Source of the DNA: Malurus cyaneus samueli
Taxonomy: Eukaryota > Chordata > Aves > Passeriformes > Maluridae
Length of the DNA: 64,000 nt
Reading direction: 5' to 3'
Assembly: GCA_009741485.1 (NCBI GenBank)
Contig: CM019229.1
Span: forward strand, 347,413 to 411,412
Shown: positions 1 through 11,200 of the stretch, in pieces
Layout of the letters: every line of letters starts with the position of its first letter
Position numbering within the stretch: position 1 is the stretch's first letter
Made by a program: the position numbers and the translations under genes
Notes under the pieces: generated by a model
What the model was told of the DNA's origin: nothing
Databases searched by the model: none
Seen by the model: the letters and a program-made list of their open reading frames with translations, nothing else

Positions 1-104
1 CCGGGCCGTGTCCGGGCCCTGATCCCCCCGCTGGCCGGGTCCCCCCGTGCTGTCCCGTCTTTCCCGTGCGTTCCCATGGCGCGGTAACTCGTTGGGCCTG
101 GCCT

Positions 105-960
105 GGTGTTCCCCTGTCCCCGCTGTCCCCGCTGTCCCCGCTGTCCCCCTGTGCACCCCGCTGTCCCCGCTATCCCCGCTGTCCCCGCTTGTCCCCCCGC
201 TGTCCCCGCTGTCCCCCGCTGTCCCCGCTGTCCCCGCTGTTCCCCTGTCCCCCGCGCCCCGCTGTCCCCCCGCTGTCCCCCCGCTGTCCCCGCTGGTCCC
301 CGCTGGTCCCCCGCTGTTTTTTCCCGCTGCCCGCTGTTCCCCGCTGTCCCCGCTGTCCCCGCTCTGTCCCCCGCTGTTCCGCTGTCCCGCTGTCCCGCTG
401 TTTCCCCGCTGTCCCCGCTGTTCCCCAGCTGTTTCCCCGACTGTCCCCGCTGTCCCCGCTGTCCCCCCGCTGTTCCCGTATCTCCGCTGTTCCCGTGTCC
501 CCCCTGTCCCCCGCTGTCCCCCGCTGTCACACGGGGCACACACACGCTGTCCCCCCGCTGTCACACGGGGCACACACACGCTGTCCCCCCGCTGTCACAC
601 GGGGCACACACGCTGTCCCCCCGCTGTCCCCGTGTCCCCCGCTGTCCCCCGCTGTCCCCCGCTGTTCCCCGCTGTTCCCGCTGTCCCCCCGCTTCCCCGC
701 TGTCCCCCTTTCCCCGACTCTCCCCGCTGTCCCGCTGTCCCCGCTGTCCCGCTGATGTCCCCGCTGTCCCCCGTGTCCCCAGCTGTCCCCGCTGGTCCCC
801 CGCTATCCCCGCTATCCCCTATCCCGCTGTCCCGCTGTTCCCCCGGCTATCCCCGTATCCCGCTGTTCCGCTGTCCCCGACTGTTCCCCGCTATCCCCTA
901 TCCCCGCTATTCCCGCTGTCCCCGCTGTTTCCCCGTGTCCCCCGCTTCCCGCTGCTTCCC
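105..960 (-). repeat. Minisatellite arm A, 9-bp unit read as GGGGACAGC on the minus strand
   Basis: The plus strand is an almost uninterrupted run of degenerate GCTGTCCCC units (about 9-10 bp, with variants GCTGTTCCC, GCTATCCCC, GCTGGTCCC). It is extremely C-rich on this strand. Between about 515 and 625 there is a nested higher-order repeat of about 35 bp, three copies, each containing TCACACGGGGCACACA. The unit is the reverse complement of the one in arm B (1110-2000). Long open frames across it are low-complexity artefacts of the repeat period. No gene is visible here. Confidence 0.9.
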
Positions 961-961
961 G

Positions 962-1110
962 CAGCCTATGCGGCGCCACCGCCACGCTCGCCCCACCACT
1001 TGCCGGCCGCGCTTCGGGGCCGTCGGGCGCCCAATCACCCGCGCGGTTCGCCGCACCACCGGAAGCGGCCGGCCCGGAAGTGGGGCGGAGGGGCGGTGGC
1101 GCCGCCAAGT
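962..1110. promoter_or_regulatory. FBXW5: CpG-rich promoter core of FBXW5, probably bidirectional
   Basis: This is the only non-repetitive sequence between the two minisatellite arms. It is dense in CpG and holds a CCAAT box (1031-1035), two ETS-type CCGGAAG sites (1059-1065 and 1074-1080) and a GC box GGGGCGG (1082-1088). There is no TATA box. These are typical of housekeeping, often bidirectional, CpG promoters. The first coding exon of FBXW5 begins with a splice acceptor at 2188-2189, so a noncoding exon 1 must lie upstream, most likely in or just after this core. The donor of that exon is not certain. Whether a gene also starts leftwards cannot be told from this window. Confidence 0.65.
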
Positions 1111-2000
1111 GGGGACAGCAGGAACAGCGGGGACAGCGGGGACAACGGCGGACAGCGGCGGATGGGGGACATCGGGGGACAGCGGTGGGAACAGCGGGGG
1201 ACAGCGGGGGACACGTCGGGGACACCGCGGGCACTCAGGAGCACCTCGGACACTGGGGGGCACCTCGGGGACACCTCGGGGACACCACGGGGACAGCACA
1301 GCGGGGGACACGGGTCCAGCGGGGGGACAGCGGGGACAGCGGGGGGAACACGGGGACAGCGGGGGACAGGCGGGGACACTGCGGGGGATCAGGGGGACAG
1401 CGGGAAGGGACAGGGGGAACACGGGGACAGCGGGGAAAAGCTGGGCAGCGGGAACGGGGGGAACAGCAGGGACAGCGGGACAGCGGGGAGACAAGCGGGG
1501 GACAGCGGGGGCGGGAAACAGCGGGGGACAGCGGGGGAACAGCGGTACGCGGGGAAAGCGGGGACAGCGGGGGACAACAGCGGGGGACAGCGGGGACACA
1601 GCGGGGGAACAGCGGGGGACAGCGGGGAAGCGGGGAAACAAGCGGGGGGGGAAAGCGGAGATAGGGGAAGCGGGGACAGCCGGGGAACGCGGGGGGACAG
1701 CGGGGCGACAGCGGGGGACAGCGGGGGACAGCGGGGGACAGCGGGGGACAGCGGGGACAGCGGGGGACAGCGGGAGACAGGGGGACAGCGGGCGGGACAG
1801 CGGGCGGACGGGGGACAGCGGGGGGACAGCGGGGGACAGCGGGGGACAGGGGGGACAGGGGGCAGCGGGGAACAGCGGAGGACCAGCGGGACGGGGACAG
1901 CGGGGGACAGCGGGGGGACAGCGGGGGGACAGCGGGAACAGCGGGGACAGGGGGGGACAGCGGGGACAGCGGGGGACACGGGGGACACGCGGTGACAGCG
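1110..2000 (+). repeat. Minisatellite arm B, 9-bp unit GGGGACAGC
   Basis: Degenerate tandem GGGGACAGC units with GGGGAACAGC and GGGGACACG variants run from the end of the promoter core to just before FBXW5 exon 2, mostly inside the expected first intron. The plus strand, which is the nontemplate strand for FBXW5, is very G-rich with many GGGG runs, so G-quadruplex and R-loop formation are plausible (inference). It is in inverted orientation to arm A. Confidence 0.9.
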
Positions 2001-2210
2001 GGACACCAGGCAGGGCCGGGGAAGTACCGGCCATGGGGACGCGGGGAAACGCGGGCACAGCACGGGGGGACACGGCCATGGGGGTCAGGGACCGGACACG
2101 GCCGGGGGAGCGGCGGGCAAGGCGCGGGGGCCGTGGATCCCCGGTGGGTCCCCGATCCGGGCCTGACTCCGGCCCCCGCTCGGTTGCAGGCGCGGCGGCA
2201 GAATGACACG

Positions 2211-5200
2211 ATGGACGCGGGCTGTCCCCGGCTCCCAGACACCGTCCTGTTCGAGATCTTCCTGTACCTGGACCACCCCGACGTGCTCTCGGTGGGGCTC
2301 GTCTGCCAGCAGTGGCGCGCCGTGGCCCGCGACGAATTCCTGTGGAAGGAGCTTTTCTATCGCTACTACCGCGTGTCCCGGGATGTGCCGCGGCACCCAG
2401 GTGCGCTCCGGGGTGCGGGGCAGATCTCGGGGAGCTGCGCCTGCCCTGAGCCCGGCACCGAGACTCCGCTCCCCCGCTCTGCCTTCTGCCCACCTGTGTC
2501 GGGCTGGTGGAGCCCCTGAACCGTATCCCCTCAGCTGCGTGACTGTCATGGGCTGGGATGTGCATGGGAAGGGCTCTAGTACAGCCCAGACCTGTCAGAA
2601 ACGGGGGTCAAAAGGACTGAGAATGCTTTGCGTTTTCTTTCTTTTCACAGAAGGGAGGTTTCTGAGCTCTCTAGGCAGGTGCTCTCTGGAGCTGCCCAGG
2701 GAGATCTTGGCAGCCACATTGAGTCAGCACATACTGCTGCATCCCAGCCTGCATGGGATCTGTGGAATCACTGCTGGCTTGGCCTGTCTGGGTCTTGGCA
2801 GCCCCTCTGCTGCAGCTCTGCCCCGTCTCCAACTGGAGCAAGCACTGCCACAAGCACCGATGGCTATTCCGAGGGTCCTGGGGGCCGGGCTGTGTGAATG
2901 GGGGACACCTGTGCTTGTGGGGGGGACGTGTGGCTCTGTTACAGCACTGGGGGCATGTGCTCAGTCAGCAGCTGCCGTACTTCCCCAGGGCAGGTTGGAC
3001 CTGATCTGGGCTCCCAGCAGGGGCTGACTGACACAGGGCAGGGCTGTCCCTGGCTGAGCTGTCAGAGGGCTCAGGAGTGGCAGTTGTGTGGTCACAGCTC
3101 TGCTCCCTGCTGAGCATCCAGTGCTGGAAGCAGTTTGGTGCAGTCTGGAGGGATGACCCAGCTCTGTCACACCAGCTGGGACGGCCTTGGGGACCTGGCA
3201 GCAGAAGTCTTTGCTGCCAAGCTGGGTTTCTCTCTGAGCAGCCCATTCGTGGTGTCTTGTAGGGCATGGGAGGGCTGCACAGGGGGCTCCCAGCTGTGGG
3301 TGAGGGAATTGGATCCTGGATCATGAGTTGCAGTGGCTACAGAAGGGCAGGAAGAAATGCCAAGGAAGAAAATTCCAAGGATCAGGCAGTGGGAGCTGAT
3401 CTCCTTGCAGCAGGAGCCCCAGTGCAGAAGGGCTCTGGGAGGAGGTGGGATGTGGATGGGATTCCTCCAGGCTGTGTGACTTCCCTCATGCAAACCCTGG
3501 GAGCTCCATGGGGCTGAGGACATTCTCTTTAGGGTTTATCTGAAGCCCTTTGACCAGGCTCTTTCCCTCCCAGCCTAATGGACCTGCTTAGTCAGCTGCT
3601 GGCCCTGTTCTTGAGCACTAATTAGGATCAAGCAGTCAGTGTAACTCAGTAACACATTCAGGCACCTCCCTGGCTGCTGGAGCTGTGGGCACCCTGCACA
3701 AGGCAGCAGAGACAGCTGGCAGGTGTGGGAAGGGGCTAGAGCACAAGTTTGGGGAATACCCCTGCCAGCCTGCTTTGGGCAGCCCTATGGTTGGAGGAAT
3801 GGTATCCAGTGAGTCTGTAAGAGGAAATGGGTTTGCTTGGCCAAATGGGGCCTGCCCAGGGTTTCCCAGTTGGATGGACCAGGGATAGGAGGTTCAGAGG
3901 GGGCTGAAGTTCCCAGCCCTGAGCAGCACTCGGATGTGCTCAGTGCTGGCAGCAGGTTGGTCCCTTGCCTGCAGGAGTGGGTGCCTCTGCAGAGTGTTCC
4001 AAAAAATCCTTCAGTCCTGTTCAGTGTCACTAGGAGAGTTGGCCCTTGTCCATATACATGTTTAATCCTCTTTGCTTCTTTGGGATTTGCTGCTACAAGA
4101 AGTCTGTAGGCTGCCTGGCTGGGTCCTTCATTAAAAATCTTTGACTCTTATTGTCCATCAGGAAGACTCCCATGAGCGTGCCCCAGGCTGTGCTCATCAT
4201 ACTGTGTCCAGCTCATGTTCTTCTCTCTTTTTTTTTCAAGTCTCTTATCTCATGGACATGGTTTAGCCTGGTCCCAGACTCTTTCTGGAACTGTCCTAAT
4301 TTTGTGTTAGACAAGACAGAAATAATCAGTGCAGAGCTGGGTATGGTGAGGAGCAGCTTCCCAGCTCCCCTCTCGTTGCCAGCCTTGTTGGTTTGGTTGT
4401 GTTGGAGCACATGTACCTTCTCAGGACTGTTTTGTCCTGAGCAAGGTTTTGGTCTGACAGCCAGCAGCTCTGCCCGGGCTGTTCCAGCAGGAGCTGTGCT
4501 GGTTTAGAAAGCAGAGGTATGGTGTGCAGCTGTGTTGTACTGGAACAAAGTGGGTTTTTGTGTGGGAGCAGGGAAGCTACTGAGGGAAACGCTGAGGGCT
4601 GGTAGCTGAGCTGCAGCCCTGGGCTGGTACCCCAGCAGAGCTCCTGGCCTTGCTCGCAAGAGCCAGGACTGGTTTATTAAAGACTGATGTTTAGCCTGGC
4701 TCTGCTTCCCTCCACTCACACTCGTGTGCCATGCCCCTGCTCTGTGCTGCAGGTGCTGTTTCCTGGTATGATGAGTTCCAGAGGCTCTACGACACTATCC
4801 CTTGTGTGGAGGTGCAGGCCCTGAAGGAGCACAATGACCAAGTTTTGCACCTCAGCTTCTCCCACTCTGGCTGCCTGTTTGCATCTTGCTCCAAAGACTG
4901 CACAGTCAAGGTAAAGTAGTAGGCACTCTGCCCAGCCCTTGCAGCCTTGGTCCAGTGGGGCTTAGCTCTGAGAGCAGCCTTTGGGAAATCTGTGGAGAGG
5001 TTTGACCAGATGTCCCTGGATTTGGAGTGGTTCCTGCTGAGCTGTTGTCTAAGCCACAGAACTATTGGCTCTTGCAAATGTAACCTTGAGAGCTGTGGAT
5101 TCCAGCTCCAGCCTGTGTGTGTGTGGAGGTGGCCGAGGTGCTTTGCTTTCCAGGTGCAAATCAGTGCCCTGTTGTGGCCTGGATCTGACAAAGGGTTGGA

Positions 5201-8200
5201 CATCCACTGCAGTGGATCATGTCATGCATGGGTGGTTGTCCTGGGAAGAATCTCTGAGTGTGCTGGAAGCCCAGCACCATTCGCTGCCTGAACAACCTCT
5301 CCTCTGGCCAGTGGAGCAGGAGTTCTCCATTTAGCCCCTCTCCTTTTTCTGTCAGGCAAATGTGGGGACTGGGAGGGAGTTAAATGGGGTTTGTGATATA
5401 GTTTGTTTTTCATATTCTGCTGAGTGCTGGCAGAACAGATAAAGCAGAACCTCTCTCAGGCTTCTCAGCAGCCTCCTGGCTGTCCATCTCTCTGTAGATC
5501 TGGAGCAATGAGCTGGACATCTCCCTGCAGCACAGCTCCAACATGAGGCCATACAACTGGAGCTATACCCAGTTCTCCCAGTTCAATTCTGATGACTCCC
5601 TCCTGCTGGTATCCGGTGTCTTTGTAGGGCCTCACAACTCCTCCTCAGGGGAGATTGCTGTCATCAGCATGGGTAAGTTGGGCTTCCCTGGGGCTCCCTG
5701 GGGCATGTGGGTGCTGGGTGAGGCAGTTTCCTTCTTCTTTGCGTGTGCAGTGGCCTTGCTTCAGCTCGTCCTACCTCCTGACACCTGAGCTAAGGGGTTC
5801 CAATCATAGTTCTAGAGGGGAAACCTCACAGACAGCCTTAATTCTGCTCAGGTCACCACAGCAGCACTCTGTCAAGGCAAAGTGACATGTGTTTAGCCTC
5901 ACTTCTCTCCTAAGTGCCAGTCTGGGCAAGCTTTATCCATGTCACTCATCTTGAAGCCCCTGTCTCTGACTTATGTGGTGTTGGGTGTAGAACCACAGAA
6001 ACCCAGAATGGTTTGGGTTGGAAGAGACCTTAAAGCCCATCTCATTCCAACACCCTGCCATGGAAAGGGACATCTTCCACTGTCCCAGGCTGCTCCCAGC
6101 CCTAATGTCCAACCTGGCCTTGGACACTTCCAGGGATCCAGGGGCAGCCATGGCTTCTCTGGGCACCCTGTGCCAGGGCCTCCCCACCCTCACAGGGAAC
6201 AATTTCTTCCCAAGATCCCATCTAACCCCCATGCCCTCTGGCATTGTGGAGCCATCCCCCGTGTTCTGTCACTCCTGGCTTTGTCCAAAGTCCCTCTCCA
6301 GCTCATTTGGAAGGGGCTTTAAGGTACCCCGGGAGCCTTCTCTTCCCCAGGCTGGACACTCCCAGCGCTCTCTCAGCCCCTCTCTGGAGCAGAGGGGCTG
6401 GATCTGGCCCTCACATCACCTTTGTGGCCCCGGTCTCACCCATAGGTCTCACCCATAGGTCTCACGGGGCTTTCTGAGGTGTTGTCACCTGAGCCTCTTT
6501 CACTTCTGCTGCAGCTCTGTGCATGTGGCTTATCCATACTGTATTATCTCTCACCATCTTTGTGCCACAGTCCTGCAGTGCCAGGAATCAGGAGGGCAGT
6601 AAGAATCAGGAGTGCACAGCTGCCTTGGTTGGAGAGGCCCCAAGCCCCAGGGGTGGAAGTGTAATTCTATATATGTTTAACTCGTTCTTGTCCCCAGGGC
6701 CTGCTCTGGGCCCTGCTCAGGGCAAGGGTGGGAGGTTGAATTGCTCTGTGCCCTGGCTCTGTGCACTGCCCTGTTATTTTTGTTTCCCTTGTGCAAGGTC
6801 TCATCACACATCCCTGGAAAAAGTAGAAATAATCTGTCTCTGTAGCAGTGTCTGGGAGCTGGATGGAGGCAGGCAATGCTGCTTCAGTGTCTCTCTGACA
6901 GAGACCTGGATCCCCTTCCCCTGTTCCACACAGTTTCTCCAGGGCTGGAAGTCATTGCCTCACACTCATGTTTCCCTTCCAGAGAACTTCACGCTGCTTT
7001 CCCGGGTGAGGAATAAGCCCTATGATGTGTTTGGCTGCTGGCTGAATGAAACCAACTTGATATCAGGCAATCTGCATCGGATTGGGCGCATAACCTCCTG
7101 CTCGGTGCTGTGGCTGAACAATGCTTTCCAGGTGAGCTGCCTTCCTTCCAGCTCCACAGACAGTGCAGCTTCCTGCTGTCTGCTGTGGGAGGGAAGGCTG
7201 CAGGGAAGGATGGCTCAATCCTCCTGTCCTCCCTGTTTGTCTCCTCTGACTTGCCCTCAGGATCCTGAGCTGGAGGCAACCCTTGTGTGAGGCTTCTCCA
7301 CGCTCGGTGTTGTGGTACTCACTAGAATATTCTAACTCTGCCCTCAAATCCCATTAACTCTTGTCCCATTAATTAGGCTGAGGACTTGGCTGCAGTGCTC
7401 TGGAGCATGCATTGCCCAGCAGTAGGGCTGCTGAGGTCCTTGTTATTCTGAAGCTGGGTCTGTCACTGCTGTAGCCAGGTCTGTATCCCTTCTCCCACTT
7501 GGTAGCTCAAGGTGTTCCTGAGAGCTGGAGGCTGAGCTCAGCCCTGCCTGGCCCTTGCTTGGGCCAGCTGCTGTCTCTGATGCCATGGTGAGACTTGGAG
7601 AGCTGAGTGTGCTGGCTTGTTCACTCCCTGGCACTTGGGCTGCTCAGTCATGTTCCCCATATTTTGCCTCTGTTTTAGTGTCATACCTGCACATACCCAT
7701 GTTTTGTTTATTTTAACATGAACCGAGGTAAAATCCTCTGGTAGCAGAGACCCTTCCCACAGCCACATCTCCATGCTATGCTGACCCTACAGCAGTGCCC
7801 CTTCCATACCTGAGAGGCCAGGAAGGACCTTGTCCATGACAAGAGTGTGAGAGGATGGCTGCAGGCCGTGAACAGTGAGGCAGAGAGGGACCTGCTCTGT
7901 GTGTTTGGAGCAGATACCAAGCTGCCCTGCTGAAGGGTACAGGCACACTCCAGGAGCATGGGGATTCTCTGCCACTGCTATTGTGGGCCAGAGGGATCCC
8001 ACTTCATGCTTATCACAGAGGCCTGTTTCTGAAATCCTTGTCGATCATAGAATGCAGAGTATCCTGAGTTGGAAGGAAACCACAAGGATCAAGTCCAGCT
8101 CCTGGCCCTGCACAGTAAAACATCAGGCAGCAGCAGCTGATGACCTCAGGGTGCAGTGGGGGCAAGGCTGCCCAGCCTGTGTGCTTCCCAGGTCCACTGC

Positions 8201-11200
8201 TGCCTGCCTGCAGGCATGTTTCACTGTGTGTCCATCCAGGATGGGAAGAAGCTCAGTAAAGCTGGCAAGCCTGGGGCCAATTACTGTGTGTCAGTGTGCC
8301 ACACACATTGTGAAGGGGTCAGTGGAGGTGGTGTCCCTGCACTGGCTCAGTTCTTGGTTTGAACTGTGGGAGTGGTGTGGGTGGTTCCTGCTCACTTCTC
8401 CTGTCTGCTTGCAGGGCATCGAGTCTGAGAATGTGAACGTAGTCAAGAGACTCTTCAAAATCCAGAACCTGAACGCCAGCACCATCCGGACCGTGATGGT
8501 GGCTGACTGCAGCCGGTATGATTCCCCAGACCTGCTCCTGGACTACGAGGAGCAGCTGGCTGCTTCCTCCACCTGCCCAGTCTTTGATCTTGGCAGTGAC
8601 AGCGAGGAAGAAGAGGCCAAGGCCAAGGCGCCTGCAGAGGCAGCTGTACAGGAATTGCCAGCTGCTGGAGGTGTGCCAGCAGAGCACGGGCTGCAGCAGC
8701 TCTTTGATGATATCATGGAGGGCCGCGTGAGGCCTGTCATGACCGAGACAGAGCTGGAGACAAAGGTGGCCGAGCTGTTTGTGCAGAACAGAACTAAACC
8801 GCCCGAGCCAAACCTGCTCCCCACGGACAGCAACAGCAAGACAAAGTACTTGATCTTCACCACAGGATGCCTCACCTACTCCCCACACCAGATAGGTAAG
8901 GCTGGGTCTGAACCCAGGGCAGCCAGGGCTCCCTGGGGGCCTGGGCTGCAGATGTGCTTGGGATTTAGGTCGGGGAACAACCTGGTCTCTCTGCTGCCTG
9001 TGAGGTGTGAGCTGCAGTTTGCTCTGGGTTCTGAGAGGCCACATCACTGAATGGAGTTCCACCTTCACCACTTGCCTGAGGGTTGTTTTGTTGCTGCCAG
9101 CATGACACGTGGCCAAAGTCATAGCAAGGGCTGAGCAGAAGAGCAAGAAGGAGCCTCTGGCTTAAGGACACCAGCCACAAGCAGCAGAGGGTGAAGGGGC
9201 AGGGCAGCACTTGCCCTGGAGGAGTGTGCAGAGGGACCTTGGTCCTGTTCTCTTGTGGGGGTAGACAGGCATCGGGGCAAGCCTGGTCTGAGCAGTGTGC
9301 AGTTGATGTGTGAGTCACGTGCAGTGCCCCTGCCCCTTGCCTGCCTCCCCTCTGCCATGGGTGGGACCTCCCTTACTTGGGCTTCCAGCCTCAGACAGAC
9401 AGTTGGGGCTGGGGAGGTTTTCCAGGGGATTATTCACTGCTCCAGCCAGTGTCTCTGATGAGCAATGCTGGGCCAGTTGCAGCCTCCTTTCCCAGTGAGG
9501 TACAATGAACTGAGGGTGCAGCATGTGCCAGGCAGTGACATTGTTGGTGACCTTGTCCTGGTTTAGGATGTCACTTGCTGTCACCTGGGATACTCTTGTT
9601 AAGGCACCAGGACTAACAGAGCCTGAATTTACAGGAAACCAGCTCAGAGGGGTGCAGGAGCACGTAGACTGGCTGTTTCCCCAAGAGACCCTAAAGCTGG
9701 CATAGAGGTGGAAAGGGCCAGGAGTGTGGGGAAGGAGAGAGCTGGTCCCAGACAAGAGTGCTGTGAAGCCAGACAGTTTCAGTTCCTCTCACGGCTTGCA
9801 CAGTTACAGCCTTGCTTCCTTGCTCTCCTGACCTTCCCATGACATGGTCCCAATCCAGTAGAGTGGGGGAAAGCAGTTTCCAGAGCTGTAAGCAACTTGA
9901 TCTTCGCCAGCCTCAGGAACATGACCTGCACGGAGTGAGCTCTGCTCCTGTCCATGGGCTGGGTTTGCAAGCAGCCATGGTGGACCTTGGCGTGCCCCAC
10001 TGGGGCTGCACCAGGATCCCCTGGGCTGAGCCAAAGCCACTTCAGAGACTGGGACCTGCCACACATGGAGGCAGAGCCTTTGGCCTCCTGAATTCCTAGG
10101 CAGCCTCCCAGGATCAAGGATTTGTGTGGTGCCTTTGAACTCTGTGACTCCCTGGCTGGCAGCCAGCACTGGAAGCACAGGCTGCTGCTGGGAGGGCCAG
10201 ACACTGGCTCAGTTCCTGTCCCACCATGAGTCACTTCAGTGTCATTTGCTCCTTGGTTTGTGTGCAGAACAGGCTCTGTGCCCCCAGGACTTGGAGGAGC
10301 TCACTCTGCACTCACTTCCTGCTCTATTCAGTGCTGCTCCAGCCTGAAATCCTTGAGTTACTGTTCCTTGTGCTGGTGTCAGGCTGAGCAGCCTGTCCTG
10401 CTGACTCATGTATGACCGAGTTTGGAACTGGGAGTGGTGCTGTGGAAGTGAGGATGAAGATGCTGGTGAGCAGCACCAGTGGGGCCCTGTCCCAAAGGTC
10501 CCAGGCTCAGGGGCATGATACTGGGAATGGCCTTGGACTTAAGGTGTAGTGGGGTGTCACCTCTGTCATGCTGGGCTGCAGGAGAGGACTAAAATCGAGG
10601 GTGTTGTTAGCAATTCTTGCAGAGGGGTGATGGGAGGGGAGGGGAGGGGATGGGATGGGATGGGCCTTCTTCCAGATTCTCCTGGACCTGCTGAGGATGA
10701 AACCTACGTATGCCCAGGAGCTGCTGAGGCTCACCGGGGTCCTCTAGGAAGCATTGGGGATGTCTTGTGTTTGGGACCTTTGCAGACCTGGAAGGAGACA
10801 GGGGTCCTTCACCCATCACTCGTGTCTCCTTTAGTCAGGAAGTGCAGAAGCTACGAAGCCTTTGAGCACAGTTTATGTTTAAATGTCTGTTCTTTGAGCT
10901 TTCTGGGACAGAAATGTCTGTCCTTTGAGCTTTCTGGACACTGCACTTGACAGTGTCAGGGGAAAACCTGACAGTGCATCTGCTGGGCTGTTCCAGGCTG
11001 GGATACTACAGTGAATGGGCCCAGTCCAGGGAGTCATTTAAGAGAAAAATATTCCCACAGCTACTATGTCTCCTGGGCCAGTGCAGCTTCCATTGCTCCA
11101 GACTTGTGCTAGGGCAAGGTTTGGCTGTATCCACAGGCACTGGGGTCTCGCTGCCTGGATGTGCCAGGAGGTTGCTCCTGGGCAAGGTCCTGGCCCAAAA

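Noticed and set aside
47..2206. Open frame of about 719 codons, Pro/Cys-rich then Gly-rich, and its overlapping partners on both strands
   Set aside because: The frames arise from the 9-bp unit, a multiple of three, which repeats without stop codons. The same peptide period appears in several frames and there is no domain.
907..2565. Minus-strand 552-codon Pro-rich open frame
   Set aside because: Low-complexity translation of minisatellite arm B; it also runs antisense through FBXW5 exon 2.
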